A program made the position numbers and the translations under genes. From contig CAWEBF010000016.1 of assembly GCA_963807235.1 (NCBI GenBank), positions 185,420 to 249,419 on the forward strand: 64,000 nucleotides of DNA, read 5' to 3'. The stretch is from CAWEBF01 sp963807235. GTDB taxonomy: Bacteria; Acidobacteriota; Vicinamibacteria; Vicinamibacterales; UBA2999. Position 1 is the stretch's first letter, and each line of letters starts with the position of its first letter. The notes below the pieces were generated by a model. It did no database searches. It was not told the origin of the DNA and saw only the letters and a list, made by a program, of their open reading frames with translations. Shown one piece after another: positions 35,636 through 45,412 of the stretch.

Positions 35636-36856
35636 ATGAATCAGGCCGATACCGCATGGATGTTGATTGCCACAGCCCTGGTGCTGCTGATGACGCCGGC
35701 GCTCGCGTTCTTCTACGGGGGTCTGGTGCGTTCCAAGAACGCGCTGAACACGATGATGATGAGCTTCATCTCACTCGGGTTCGTCGCCGTTTTGTGGGCG
35801 CTGATCGGGTATTCGCTGGCCTTCACCACCGGCAACGACTGGCTCGGCGACACCTCGAACGCGATGCTGGCCGGTGTCGGCCTCGAGGCGAAGGGCTCGA
35901 TTCCGCACGCGCTGTTCATGGCGTATCAGGGCACGTTCTGCATCATCACCGCCGCACTGATCTCCGGCGCCATCGTCGAGCGCATGCGGTTCTCCGCCTA
36001 CATCGTGTTCATCTCGCTCTGGGCACTGGCCGTCTATAGCCCCATCGCGCACTGGGTGTGGGGCGGCGGCTGGCTGGCGAAGCTTGGCGCGCTCGACTTC
36101 GCGGGCGGCACCGTGGTGCACGTGAACGCCGGTGTGGCGGCGCTCGTGGCGGCGATCGTGCTCGGCAAACGCAAGGACTACCCGTCGTCGTCCCTGATTC
36201 CGCACAACGTGCCGTTCGTCCTCCTGGGTGCCGCCCTCCTCTGGTTCGGTTGGTTCGGCTTCAATGCCGGCAGCGCCCTGGCCGCAAGCCCCATCGCCGG
36301 CTTGGCTTTTGTGACCACGATGCTCGCGCCTGCCGCCACACTGACCGTGTGGACGCTTCTCGACTTGATCCGGCTGGGCAAGGCGACGGCGGTCGGCGCT
36401 GCGACGGCGATCGTGGTTGGCCTGGTGGCCGTCACGCCGGCCGCCGGCTTCATCAGCCCGATGAACGCGCTGCTGCTCGGCGGGATCGCGGCGATCCCCA
36501 GCTATTTCGCCCTCATCATCCGGGTCAAGACGTCGCTCGACGACTCGCTGGACGTGGTGGCCGCTCACGGCGTGGGTGGCACGGTCGGCGCGCTGCTGAC
36601 CGGCATCTTCGCCGAAAAGGCGCTGAACGGGCTGGCCGACGGCGTGTTGTATGGGAATCCCGGGCAGCTGATGATCCAGGCGACGGCCGTGGGCGCCGCC
36701 ATCGTGTACAGCGGCGTCGTCACGTTCATCCTGCTCAAGGTGATCGGGCTCGTGATACCGCTGCGCGCGACCGACAACGAAGAGAGCACGGGCCTCGACA
36801 TCACGATGCACGGCGAGGAAGCCTATCTGCAGGCCGAAGGCGCGACGCGCGGATAA
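35636..36856 (+). CDS. amtB: Ammonium transporter
   Basis: A 406-residue Amt/Mep/Rh channel with eleven hydrophobic segments. Signature stretches are DTAWMLIATALVLLMTPALA, FFYGGLVRSKN, DFAGGTVVHVNAGVAALVAA and DDSLDVVAAHGVGGTVGALLTG, containing the twin histidine region. It lacks a cleavable signal of the longer Amt type. No glnK lies next to it, unlike the usual pairing. Preceded by a consensus sigma-54 promoter and followed by a strong terminator, so it is a single-gene unit. Works alongside the nitrate pathway in the same window. Confidence 0.95.
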   Translation: MNQADTAWMLIATALVLLMTPALAFFYGGLVRSKNALNTMMMSFISLGFVAVLWALIGYSLAFTTGNDWLGDTSNAMLAGVGLEAKGSIPHALFMAYQGTFCIITAALISGAIVERMRFSAYIVFISLWALAVYSPIAHWVWGGGWLAKLGALDFAGGTVVHVNAGVAALVAAIVLGKRKDYPSSSLIPHNVPFVLLGAALLWFGWFGFNAGSALAASPIAGLAFVTTMLAPAATLTVWTLLDLIRLGKATAVGAATAIVVGLVAVTPAAGFISPMNALLLGGIAAIPSYFALIIRVKTSLDDSLDVVAAHGVGGTVGALLTGIFAEKALNGLADGVLYGNPGQLMIQATAVGAAIVYSGVVTFILLKVIGLVIPLRATDNEESTGLDITMHGEEAYLQAEGATRG

Positions 36857-36886
36857 AGGGCGACTGTTCGTCGCTGGTCCGTTTGG

Positions 36887-36926
36887 GGCCGGGGGTCGCA
36901 GCAGCGAGCCCCGGCCTTTGTTTTTT
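36887..36926 (+). terminator. Rho-independent terminator of amtB
   Basis: GGCCGGGG (36887-36894) pairs with CCCCGGCC (36909-36916) and is followed by TTTGTTTTTT. Confidence 0.94.
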
Positions 36927-36946
36927 GCGGGTACACTTTCCCTCCG

Positions 36947-37807
36947 ATGACGACGCCGAGCTTCGGCGGCCTCCGCGTGCTGGCGCTCGAGAGCCGCCGG
37001 GAGAAGGAGATGGCCGCCCTGATCACGGCCCACGGAGGCGAGCCACGCGTCGCGGCGTCGATGCGTGAAGTGCCGCTCGAGTCCAATGCGGCCGCCGTGG
37101 CGTTCGCCGACGCCCTCCTGCGCGGCGAGTTCGACGTCGTGATCCTGCTGACCGGCGTCGGGACGCGCGTGCTGCTCGACGTCGTGGAGCGCGTTCACGG
37201 CAGCAAGGAACCCTTTGTCGCGGCGCTCGGACGCGCGCGCATCGCCGTTCGCGGTCCCAAGCCCCTCGCCGTGCTGCGCGAGCTGGGACTGACCCCCTGG
37301 GTGGTCGCCGGGGAGCCCAATACGTCCAAGGAGGTCCTGGCGGCGATCGACGCTGCGGAGGCCGACGCGCCCTTGAGCGGCCGCCGCGTGGCCGTGCAGG
37401 AGTACGGCACCTCGAACGCCGAGCTTCTGGCCGGGCTGGAGGCGCGCGGGGCTCGCGTGACCGCCGTGCCCGTATACCAGTGGGCGCTCCCCGAAGACAT
37501 CGCGCCGCTCGAAGACGCCTGCCGGGCCCTGGCGACCGGCCAGGTGGACGTGGCCCTGTTCACCACGGCCACGCAGGTCGTGCACCTGCTGCAAGTAGCC
37601 GAACGGATGGGCGCCTTCGACTCCGTGCGCGGTGCGTTGGGACGCGTCGTGATCGCCTCGATCGGCCCCACCACGTCCGAAGAGCTGCGCGGTCACGGCA
37701 TCGACGTGGACATGGAGCCATCGCATCCGAAAATGGGCCTGCTAGTGAGGGAAGCGGCCCTCAACGCGGTCGCATTGCGGACCGCGAAGCAAGCCGATCG
37801 GTCGTAG
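36947..37807 (+). CDS. hemD: Uroporphyrinogen-III synthase
   Basis: A 286-residue HemD-family enzyme that closes hydroxymethylbilane to uroporphyrinogen III, precursor of heme and siroheme. Family blocks are VLALESRREKEMAALITAHGGEP, DVVILLTGVGTRVLLDVVE, GRRVAVQEYGTSNAELLAGLEARGARVTAVPVYQW and VVIASIGPTTSEELRGHGI. It begins just after the amtB terminator. Siroheme is needed by NirB elsewhere in the window. No other tetrapyrrole gene is adjacent. Confidence 0.9.
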   Translation: MTTPSFGGLRVLALESRREKEMAALITAHGGEPRVAASMREVPLESNAAAVAFADALLRGEFDVVILLTGVGTRVLLDVVERVHGSKEPFVAALGRARIAVRGPKPLAVLRELGLTPWVVAGEPNTSKEVLAAIDAAEADAPLSGRRVAVQEYGTSNAELLAGLEARGARVTAVPVYQWALPEDIAPLEDACRALATGQVDVALFTTATQVVHLLQVAERMGAFDSVRGALGRVVIASIGPTTSEELRGHGIDVDMEPSHPKMGLLVREAALNAVALRTAKQADRS

Positions 37808-37810
37808 CGG

Positions 37811-37885
37811 GGCTCCCGGCTCCCGGCTCCAGGCTTCCAGGCTTTCCTCACGAACTAACGAACCACGAACCAACGGACTACCAAC
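37811..37885. repeat. Two heptamer tracts, GGCTCCC type and ACGAACC type
   Basis: GGCTCCC-like units (37811-37842) are followed by ACGAACT/ACGAACC-like units (37850-37885). The second tract resembles the right part of the element at 103-206. The tracts occupy almost the whole gap between hemD and the next gene. Confidence 0.78.
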
Positions 37886-37902
37886 TTGTGTAGAGTACCA
37901 AG

Positions 37903-38250
37903 ATGCCCACTTCCGAAGAACTGCTCGAGCTGGCGGAGCGCTGCGCGGAGCGCCTGGGGCTCGAGGGCGTCGTTCGCCATGTGCCGTCCTTCTCAGACGC
38001 CGAGGAGCAATGCGAGGAGGAGTACGAGGCGCTGCTGAACGTCGTCCACGAAGATGAGGTGTTCGCGCCGGTGGACCTGCAGCGGCAGGAGGAGCTCGTC
38101 GAGCAGATCGCCGCCGCGCTGCCAGAGCCGGCGCGGATGCTGATCGTGGAACTGGCCGACAATCACGCGCGCCACGTGTGGATGCAGCAGGAAGGCGCGT
38201 ATCACCTGGGGCTGGCCGTGGGCCGCCGCTTGCCAAGACGTCCCTCATGA
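37903..38250 (+). CDS. Small acidic protein of unknown function
   Basis: A 115-residue soluble protein with many Glu residues (DAEEQCEEEYEALLNVVHEDE) and a predicted mostly helical character (LLELAERCAERLGLEGVV). It has no signal peptide or known motif. Its stop overlaps the PhzF gene start by ATGA, so it is translated together with it. I do not recognise the family. Confidence 0.7.
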   Translation: MPTSEELLELAERCAERLGLEGVVRHVPSFSDAEEQCEEEYEALLNVVHEDEVFAPVDLQRQEELVEQIAAALPEPARMLIVELADNHARHVWMQQEGAYHLGLAVGRRLPRRPS

Positions 38251-39149
38251 CCCATCCCTACCTCCACTGGGACGTGTTTACCGGCGAACCGCTTTACGGC
38301 AACCAGCTGGCTGTGTTCCCCGACGGCCGTGGCATCGACGCCGGCACCATGCAGCGGATGGCGCGCGAGATGAACTTCTCGGAAAGCACGTTCATCCTGC
38401 CGGCCGAATCCGCGGGCACCGATCTGCGCATGCGCATCTTCACGCCGATCCAGGAGGTGCCCATGGCGGGCCATCCTACGGTCGGGAGCACCTTCGCATT
38501 GGCGCATACAGGGTTTCTGGAGCCGGGCCGGGCGCGCGTCGTGTTCGGTCTGAACGTGGGACCGACGCCCGTGGATCTCGAGTGGGATCGCGACCGGCTG
38601 CGGTTTGCGTGGATGACGCAAGGGCTGCCGGAGTTCGGTCCCGCGATCGATGGACGTTCGCAGGTCGCCAGCGCGCTGGGCTTGACGCTCGCCGATCTGG
38701 CGCCCGAGCTGCCGATCCAGATCGTGTCGTGCGGGTTGCGGCTGGTCTTCGTCCCGCTGCGCGATCGCGACGCGGTGGACCGCGCCATCAGCGACTCGGC
38801 CGCGTTCCGCCGCCTGATGGCGGACCTGAACGAGAACGTGCCGATTTTTCTCTTCGCCGTGCTGCCGCCGGGCAGCGAGGCCACCGTGTACAGCCGGATG
38901 TTCGCGCCGGACTTCGGCATCATCGAGGACCCCGCGACCGGAGGCGCCACCGGACCGCTCGGCTGTTACCTGGTGGAACACGGACTGGTCTCCCCGGAAG
39001 GCGCGCAGTCCATGCTGAGCCTGCAGGGCGTGGCCATGGGCCGGCGCAGCCGGCTCCACATCTCCGTGGACGGCGGTCCGGGGGCCATCACCGGTGTTCG
39101 CGTGGGCGGGGAAGCCGTGCTGGTCGGCCGCGGCGAGTTGTACGTGTGA
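38247..39149 (+). CDS. PhzF-family isomerase/epimerase
   Basis: A 300-residue protein of the diaminopimelate-epimerase-like fold (PhzF/YddE). Family blocks are FTGEPLYGNQLAVFPDG, the active-site glutamate in MNFSESTFI, FTPIQEVPMAGHPTVGSTFAL and EDPATGGATGPLGCYLVEHG. The reaction of this member is unknown; PhzF itself acts in phenazine synthesis, which is not otherwise encoded here. It overlaps genes on both sides by four bases (ATGA before, GTGA after). Confidence 0.9.
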   Translation: MTHPYLHWDVFTGEPLYGNQLAVFPDGRGIDAGTMQRMAREMNFSESTFILPAESAGTDLRMRIFTPIQEVPMAGHPTVGSTFALAHTGFLEPGRARVVFGLNVGPTPVDLEWDRDRLRFAWMTQGLPEFGPAIDGRSQVASALGLTLADLAPELPIQIVSCGLRLVFVPLRDRDAVDRAISDSAAFRRLMADLNENVPIFLFAVLPPGSEATVYSRMFAPDFGIIEDPATGGATGPLGCYLVEHGLVSPEGAQSMLSLQGVAMGRRSRLHISVDGGPGAITGVRVGGEAVLVGRGELYV

Positions 39150-40791
39150 TCGCCTTCTCGCGCGTCGGCAAGCAGTACGGCCGCCAGGTCCTCTTCGTCG
39201 ACGCCTCTTTCCAGCTGAATCCCGGTGAGAAGGTCGGTCTCGTCGGCCCCAACGGGGCCGGCAAGACCACGATTTTCCGGATGATCGTCGGGGAAGAAGG
39301 CCCCGACGACGGCGAGGTCACCGTCCCCAAGCGGGCGACCATCGGCTACTTCCGCCAGGACGTCGAGGAAATGACCGGACGGCCGGTCCTCGATGAAGCC
39401 ATCGCCGGAAGCGGCCGCGTCGGAACGCTGCATCACGAGCTGGACCAGCTGCAGCGCGCGATGGCGGACCCCGCCCAGGCGGATCGGATGGATCGCCTGC
39501 TGGAACGGTTTGGCCACGTCCAGGAGGAGTACGACCATCTCGGCGGCTACGGCCTGGAGGCGCAGGCGCGCGAGGTGCTGCACGGCCTGGGCTTCGACGA
39601 CGACCGCATCGACGGCGACGTGGGCGCGTTATCGGGCGGGTGGAAGATGCGCGTCGCCATGGCACGCGTGCTGCTGGGTCGTCCCGACGTGCTGCTGATG
39701 GACGAGCCCACCAACCACCTCGACATCGAATCGATCATCTGGCTCGAGAGCTTCCTCGGGTCCTACGCGGGCGCCCTGCTGATGACGTCGCACGACCGGT
39801 CGTTCATGAACCGGGTGGTGACGCGGATCGCCGAGATCGACGGCGGGGAGATCACGAGCTACTCGGGCGACTACGATTTCTACGAGCGCGAGCGGGCCAT
39901 CCGCGAGGCCAACCGGGAGGCGGCCTACGCGCGGCAGCAGGCGATGCTGGCCAAGGAGCAGCGGTTCATCGAGCGCTTCGCCGCCCACGCCGCCAAGGCC
40001 GCGCAGGTCCAGAGCCGGGTCAAGGCACTCGAAAAGATCGAGAAGATCGAGCTGCCGAAGCGGCGCCGCGTTGTGGCCTTCGACTTCCGGCAGCCGCCAC
40101 GGTCCGGCGATCAGGTGGCGCAGATCGAGACGGTCAGCAAGGCCTACGGGTCACGGGTGGTCTACGACCGGATGTCGATGACGATCCGCCGCGGCGAGCG
40201 CTGGTGCGTCATGGGCAAGAACGGCGCGGGGAAGTCCACGCTTCTCAAGATGGTGTCGGGGGCCGCCACGCCCGACAGCGGGCAGGTGACCATCGGCGCC
40301 AGCGTGAAGATGGGCTACTTCGCCCAGCAGGCGCTCGATGTGCTGGACCCCGACCTGACCATCGAGGAACAGCTGCAGCACGATTTCCCTCACGAGTCGA
40401 TCGGCGTGCTGCGGAGCCTGGCCGGTGCGTTTCAATTTCCCGGCGAGGACGTGGACAAGAAGGTGCGGGCGCTCTCGGGCGGCGAGAAGACGCGGCTGGC
40501 CATGGCGCGGCTGCTCCTCGACCCGCCCAATTTCCTCGTGCTCGACGAACCCACCAACCACCTGGACCTGTTCACCAAGGAGATGCTGATCGAGGCCCTG
40601 CGCGTGTTCGAGGGCACGATGCTGTTCGTGTCGCACGACCGGGCGTTCTTGCGTGCCCTCGGTACGCGCGTCCTTGAGGTCGGCGGCGAGAGCGGAGTAG
40701 ATCGGGAGCCATTGCTCTATCCGGGCACGGTACAGTCGAATATGTGCGAGCGCTTCGGCCACGAAGCTCCGCGCGAGTCCACTCACGCTAG
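39146..40791 (+). CDS. ABC-F family ATPase; 3' end frame-disturbed
   Basis: Soluble twin-ATPase of the ABC-F (Uup/YbiT/EttA) type that acts at the ribosome in known members. First domain: GPNGAGKTT, LSGGWKMRVAMA, LLMDEPTNHLD. Linker about residues 240-310 with the charged helix REANREAAYARQQ. Second domain: GKNGAGKST, LSGGEKTRLAMA, LVLDEPTNHLD. A GTG at 39146 overlaps the PhzF stop. As printed there is no stop until 42073, joining it to the next gene; allowing two extra bases near 40735-40742 gives the expected ending YPGTYSEYV and a TAG at 40789-40791, so I end it there. Confidence 0.85.
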
Positions 40792-40837
40792 TGCCCGGCG
40801 TCAGTCCGTCGACCAACCTCCACGTAAGATATCCGCC

Positions 40838-42073
40838 ATGCGCACTCTGCTCCTGACCTGCACGGCCGCGTGGGCGCTGGCGTCGATTCCGCTCGCACAA
40901 ACGCCGGTGCCGTCGTCCGCGTCCTTCGACGAGGCGTGGAGTCGTCTCAAGACGGGCCGGACCTATCGTGCCGAACCTACCGGGCGGATCGACTTACCCT
41001 CGGCCGATCGCAGCACCCGTCTCGACAACGTGCTGGAGGTGCCCGCCGAGTACGTGCCGACCCGCGCCTGGCCGCTGCGCGTCACGCTCCACGGCGGCGT
41101 GGGGCGTCCGGCGCCACGTGCGGGCGACGAACCGGCCCGGCCGCTGACGAACCGCATTCCGGGGGCTCCCGAGCTGGTGTTGCATCCACGCGCGTGGGGG
41201 CAGTCCGAGTGGTGGACGTGGGGCCAGGTGCAGAACATCCTGACGCTGGTGGATACGGTCAAGCGCCGCTACAACGTGGACGAATCCCGTGTGTATCTGA
41301 CCGGCATCTCCGACGGCGGCACAGGCGTCTACTTCTTCGCCATGCGCGAGGCGACACCCTGGGCCGCGTGCCTTCCCCTCAACGGTCATCCGAGCGTCCT
41401 GGCCAACCCCGACGTGGGCGCCGACGGGCAGCTGTATCCCGCCAACATGGCCGGCTGTCCGTTGCGCGTCGTCAACGGCGGCCGCGACCGGTTGTATCCG
41501 GCGGCGTCGGTCGTTCCGCTCGTCGAGATGTTCAAGCGCGGCGGCATCCCCCTGGACTTTCAGGTCTACGAGGAGGCGGGACACGACACCAGCTGGTGGC
41601 CGGAGGAGCGGCCCAAGTTCGAGGCGTTTCTGGCCGGCCACGCGCGGCAGCCCCACCCGGCTCGCGTGTCGTGGGAAACGGAGCGTGTGGACCGGTACAA
41701 CCGCTTTCGCTGGGTGATCATCGACCGGTTGGCCGCACGCCCTTCGGATGTCGCGCTCGACGACGTGAACCGGTTCTCGCCGGCGCGGGGCGCGAACGTC
41801 CCGCTGTACGACCGGTCGAAGCCGTCCGGGCGCGTGGACGCCGTCCGGACCGGCAATGCCGTGGACCTGAAGACGCGCGGTGTGCGCGAGCTGACGCTGC
41901 TGCTGTCGCCAGACGCCATGGACCTGTCCAAGCCCGTCGTGGTGACCGTGAACGGCCGCCCCGTGCATGAGGGGGTGGTCGCGAGAGACGTGGGCGTGCT
42001 CCTGAAGTGGGCGGCGCGCGACAACGACCGCACCATGTTGTACGCAGCTGAACTGCGCATCACGGTTCCGTAA
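40838..42073 (+). CDS. Secreted alpha/beta-hydrolase, esterase/depolymerase-like
   Basis: A 411-residue protein with a cleavable signal (MRTLLLTCTAAWALASIPLAQ). The nucleophile elbow is YLTGISDGGTGVYFFAMR (serine in GISDGG) and the likely catalytic histidine is in YEEAGHDTSWW, as in polyhydroxybutyrate depolymerase or feruloyl-esterase-like enzymes. The C-terminal ~130 residues form a separate beta-rich part. The ATG at 40838 lies in the same frame as the upstream ABC-F gene, but the signal peptide shows that it starts anew. Substrate unknown. Confidence 0.8.
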   Translation: MRTLLLTCTAAWALASIPLAQTPVPSSASFDEAWSRLKTGRTYRAEPTGRIDLPSADRSTRLDNVLEVPAEYVPTRAWPLRVTLHGGVGRPAPRAGDEPARPLTNRIPGAPELVLHPRAWGQSEWWTWGQVQNILTLVDTVKRRYNVDESRVYLTGISDGGTGVYFFAMREATPWAACLPLNGHPSVLANPDVGADGQLYPANMAGCPLRVVNGGRDRLYPAASVVPLVEMFKRGGIPLDFQVYEEAGHDTSWWPEERPKFEAFLAGHARQPHPARVSWETERVDRYNRFRWVIIDRLAARPSDVALDDVNRFSPARGANVPLYDRSKPSGRVDAVRTGNAVDLKTRGVRELTLLLSPDAMDLSKPVVVTVNGRPVHEGVVARDVGVLLKWAARDNDRTMLYAAELRITVP

Positions 42074-42628
42074 CCCAGCTCTCGATCCCTCGATCAAATT
42101 TGGTAGGGACGATACGAGATTTGTAACGGCGACAGGCCGTTACGGCTCGACTGTTGTGCACCCATCCGCATTGGCACGCGATCATCGGGTTGGCAAGAAG
42201 GTCGATCCAGCCAGTTCTGACAATCGCAGATTTCTCGTACCGAGCTCACGCGCGAGCTGCGCCCGCACTGCGGCTCTTTCGCACGCAACGCCCCGGAACC
42301 ACTGATCGCATGGCAGAAGTGCGCCGCTTCGTGCGATCGCCTTGTCGCACTTCGGATCACCGCGCGCCGATTTAGAACACGTCCGACGACCGCGCAAATT
42401 CTTCGAGAAACGCGGCGGTCGCGACCGAATCCGCGCGGCATTTCATGCGGATGCCCGTGCTCCGAATCGGAACACGCTACCCACGGTTTTCGTGATCTCC
42501 TCCGCCCGGCGGCAGCGCCAAGCGCCGCCGGTTCAACCACTTGACGACTTCCGCCTCAGCTGGCCTCGCAGTTGCTCCCGGATGGGTCGGGCGCATCGTG
42601 CGCAGTCTCGTGTGACGGGAGGACCGTG
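42074..42628. other. Non-coding region ahead of the subtilase gene
   Basis: No credible gene in these 555 bases. A hairpin GTAACGGC/GCCGTTAC (42123-42143) may end transcription of the hydrolase gene, though no T run follows. Another stem GTGCGA/TCGCAC lies at 42331-42350. TGGCCTCGCAGTTGCT (42561-42576) has sigma-54 spacing with two mismatches to consensus, about 50 bases before the protease start. Confidence 0.45.
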
Positions 42629-44585
42629 GTGACAAGGGAAGCGTTCGGAAACCAGGACAAGGTGAGCGTGAGGCGCAAGGCCTCGCGTTGGCTGCGTCCG
42701 TTGATGGTGGCAGCCCTGCTGCTCCGAGGTCTGGAGGCGTTCGCCGCGGACGGACCCGGGCACGGAGGCAAGGCCCGGAAGCTGGACGGATACCTCCAGC
42801 GCCAGGCCGATGCCGGCGGCGACGCTGACGAAAAGGTGATCGTCACGTTGAAGCCCGGTGCGAAGGCCAATGCGATCCGCAAGCTGCAGCGAGCAGGGCT
42901 TTCAGTGCGGCGGCGACCTGTCGGCCGGCGCCGTGTCGGGCCGGCTGTCGCGCAAGCTGCTCCGCAAGCTGGCGGAGGAAAGCGACGTGGTCGAACGTCT
43001 CGGCACGACAGCCAGGTGAAGGCCAACGGCCTGGTCGTCCAACCTCGTGGGCACGGCACTGAACTCCACCTATCACGCCTGCGCCGCACGCTGGGCATCG
43101 ACAAGGCGACCTACACCAGCCCCCTCGAAGGCGCCGGCGTCACGGTGGCGGTCATCGACTCGGGCATCTATCCAGTCGGCGGACTTCGGCACCGCATCAC
43201 GGGCTTCGTGGACTTCACGGGCGGCACGAGCTGGCCAGCGTGGATCCCTATGGTCACGGCACCCACATCGCCGGCACCATCGGTGGCGGCGCATCGGAGG
43301 TGCCGGGCATCGCGAAGGAGGTCAAGCTGATCAGCCTGCGCGTGCTGGACGAGAACGGCGAGGGCAGCACGAGCAACGTGATCAAGGCGCTCCAGTGGGC
43401 CATCGCGAACCGGGTTTCGAAGTCGATCGACATCATCAATCTGTCGCTCGGCCACCCCATTTACGAGCCGGCCGCCACGGATCCGCTGGTGCAGGCGGTT
43501 GAAGCCGCCGTGCGTGCCGGCATCGTCGTCGTGGTCTCGGCCGGCAACGTCGGCCGGAATCCGGTGACCGGCGAGGCGGGCTACGGCGGCATCGCGTCGC
43601 CCGGCAACGCGCCGTCGGCGATCACCGTCGGCGCCGTGCGCACGCAGAACACCACCGGCGCACCGACGACCTGGTGGCGGAGTATTCCTCGCGCGGGCCG
43701 TCGTGGTACGACGCGTTCGCCAAGCCCGACATGCTGGCGCCCGGTCACCGTATCCTGGCGGCCGCGGACACCTCGCAGAAGCTCTACCAGCGAGTATCCG
43801 ACGCTGCAGGGTCCGAACTACCACCGCGGCTACAAGCAGTACCTCTACCTGAGCGGCACCAGCATGGCGGCCGCCGTCACGTCCGGCACGGTGGCGCTGC
43901 TGATGGAGTCCAGCCAGCAGAAGTTCGGCGTGAAGCCGTCACCGAATACCGTCAAGGCGATGCTGATGCAGTCGGCCTTCACGATGGCCGACGCCAACGG
44001 CGCGCAGTACGACATCCTGACGCAGGGCGCGGGCGCGCTGAACGGCGGCGGGTTGCTGGCGCTCGGCGGGGCCATCGACCCGCGGCGGCCGGTCGAGGCT
44101 CGTGGCTGGTGGCCGGCGTGAACGAGTTCACGCTCGTCGACGGCCAGGCGCTGGCCTGGGCCCGCAACATCGTCTGGGGCGACAACATCGTGTGGGGCGA
44201 CGCGCTCTACACACACTACGCGATGTGGGGCGACAACATCGTGTGGGGCGACAACGACAACATCGTGTGGAGCGACAGCCTTCACGCGCTGACCCAGGCG
44301 ACCAACATCGTCTGGAGCGACTCGCTCAACTGGCTCGACAACATCGTGTGGGGCGACAACATCGTCTGGAGCGACAACGACAACATCGTGTGGAGCGACA
44401 ACGACAACATCGTCTGGAGCGACAACGCGGCCTGGCGCAGTCTCAGAGACGTGTTGTTCGGCGACAACATCGTCTGGAGCGACAGCGACAACATCGTGTG
44501 GAGCGACGACGACAACATCGTGTGGAGCGACAGCGACAACATCGTCTGGAGCGACAGCATTCTGGGCCTCGACGGCCTCGAGTAG
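42629..44585 (+). CDS. Secreted S8 subtilisin-like protease with C-terminal NIVW repeats, frame broken
   Basis: A signal peptide follows a short basic N-terminus (WLRPLMVAALLLRGLEAFAA). A propeptide-like region is next (DEKVIVTLKPGAKANAIRKL). The catalytic triad is visible: Asp in VAVIDSGIYP, His in YGHGTHIAGTIGGG, Ser in LSGTSMAAAVTSGTVAL. After the catalytic domain (about residue 470) comes a tail of thirteen NIVW-containing units up to the stop. The frame shifts near 42905, 43020, 43170, 43235, 43665, 43795 and 44095. A GTG at 42629 behind GGGAGG is the start. The tail is probably an extracellular structural or adhesive domain. Confidence 0.85.
44165..44558 (+). repeat. Thirteen-unit NIVW[GS]D repeat region inside the subtilase
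   Basis: Units such as NIVWGD, NIVWSDND, NIVWSDSD and NIVWSDDD are spaced 6 or 8 residues, with three longer inserts (ALYTHYAMWGD, SLHALTQAT, AAWRSLRDVLFGD). At DNA level the unit is GACAACATCGTSTGGRGCGAC. Almost every unit has one Trp and two or three Asp/Asn. It looks like a stacked beta-solenoid with possible metal binding; that is inference. Confidence 0.92.
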
Positions 44586-44654
44586 AAAGGGGGGCGAAGA
44601 CATCATGGCTATCCGCATGCATGCCACGCACCCCTCTGAACGGGTGCCTCTCGA

Positions 44655-45383
44655 ATGAAGAACACGGCGAGCCGGTCGTCGATGCAGTCGTCGGCCGTCG
44701 CCTCCAACTGGCAGGAGCAGCTGCCGGTGCTGGCCAGCCAGGGCGTGGTGCTCCGCCAGCTGAAGCAATCGGACGCGGCGGCGCTTTTCATGCTGCTGAC
44801 GACCGAAGAGGTGGCGCGTTTCATCACGCCGCCCCCGACGACCCTGGCCGGCTTCGAGCAGTTCATCAGCTGGGCGGTCGATCGCCAGCGGCAGGGCAAG
44901 GTGGCGTTCTTCGCCGTCACCCTGCGCGGCAGCGACGCTGCGGTGGGGCTGTTTCAGTTGCGCGGGCTCGACGCCACGTTCACGACCGCGGAATGGGGCT
45001 TTGCGCTGGGCTCGCCCTACTGGGGCACCGGGCTCTTTCCGCAGGGCGCGGCGCTGACCCTGGACTTCGCCTTCGAGACGGTAGGCGTCGAACGGCTGGA
45101 GGCGCGCTCGATGGTGGCCAACGCCCGAGGCAACGCCGCGCTCCGCAAGGCGGGCGCGACGCCCGAGGGCATGCTGCGCCAGTCGTTCGAAAAGAACGGC
45201 CGCCGGCACGACCAGTACCTCTGGTCGATTCTCGCGCAGGAATGGCGGGAGTCGCGTGGTGTGCTGGTGCCGAATCGCGCTACCGGCGCGGTCTCGGAGC
45301 TGGCCACCGACGCCAGGACCGACGCGCCTGGCGCCGCGTTGTGGGCCGACGCCCGGACGACGATCCTGGTCCGGGTCCATTAA
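44655..45383 (+). CDS. GNAT family N-acetyltransferase (RimJ/RimL type)
   Basis: A 242-residue acetyltransferase. GVVLRQLKQSDAAALF starts the domain; GFALGSPYWGTGLFPQGAALTLDFAFE, ERLEARSMVANARGNAALRKAGATPEG is the typical acetyl-CoA site of RimJ/RimL-like enzymes that modify protein N-termini or small amines. The C-terminal ~40 residues are extra. It converges with the kinase gene across a heptamer tract. Confidence 0.88.
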   Translation: MKNTASRSSMQSSAVASNWQEQLPVLASQGVVLRQLKQSDAAALFMLLTTEEVARFITPPPTTLAGFEQFISWAVDRQRQGKVAFFAVTLRGSDAAVGLFQLRGLDATFTTAEWGFALGSPYWGTGLFPQGAALTLDFAFETVGVERLEARSMVANARGNAALRKAGATPEGMLRQSFEKNGRRHDQYLWSILAQEWRESRGVLVPNRATGAVSELATDARTDAPGAALWADARTTILVRVH

Positions 45384-45384
45384 G

Positions 45385-45412
45385 GCTCTGGGCTCTAGGC
45401 TCTGGGCTCTAG
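45385..45412. repeat. GGCTCTG/GGCTCTA heptamer tract
   Basis: Four tandem heptamers (GGCTCTG, GGCTCTA, GGCTCTG, GGCTCTA) exactly fill the gap between two convergent genes and run into the last kinase codons. Confidence 0.85.

Noticed and set aside
38582..42073. A single 1,163-codon open frame covering the end of PhzF, an ABC-F ATPase and a hydrolase
   Set aside because: It crosses a GTG/TGA gene overlap, contains a complete signal peptide at 40838 and lacks a stop only because of likely extra bases near 40735-40742.
42094..42540. Possible minus-strand gene in the gap ahead of the subtilase
   Set aside because: No ribosome-binding site, no recognisable motif and atypical residue composition; treated as non-coding.
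44165..44558. CRISPR-like array
   Set aside because: The repeats are in frame, 18-24 bases long without unique spacers, and encode NIVW units of the subtilase.
44282..44560. Minus-strand open frame rich in TMLSLSLQ repeats
   Set aside because: It is the reverse-strand shadow of the NIVW repeat region and has no independent support.
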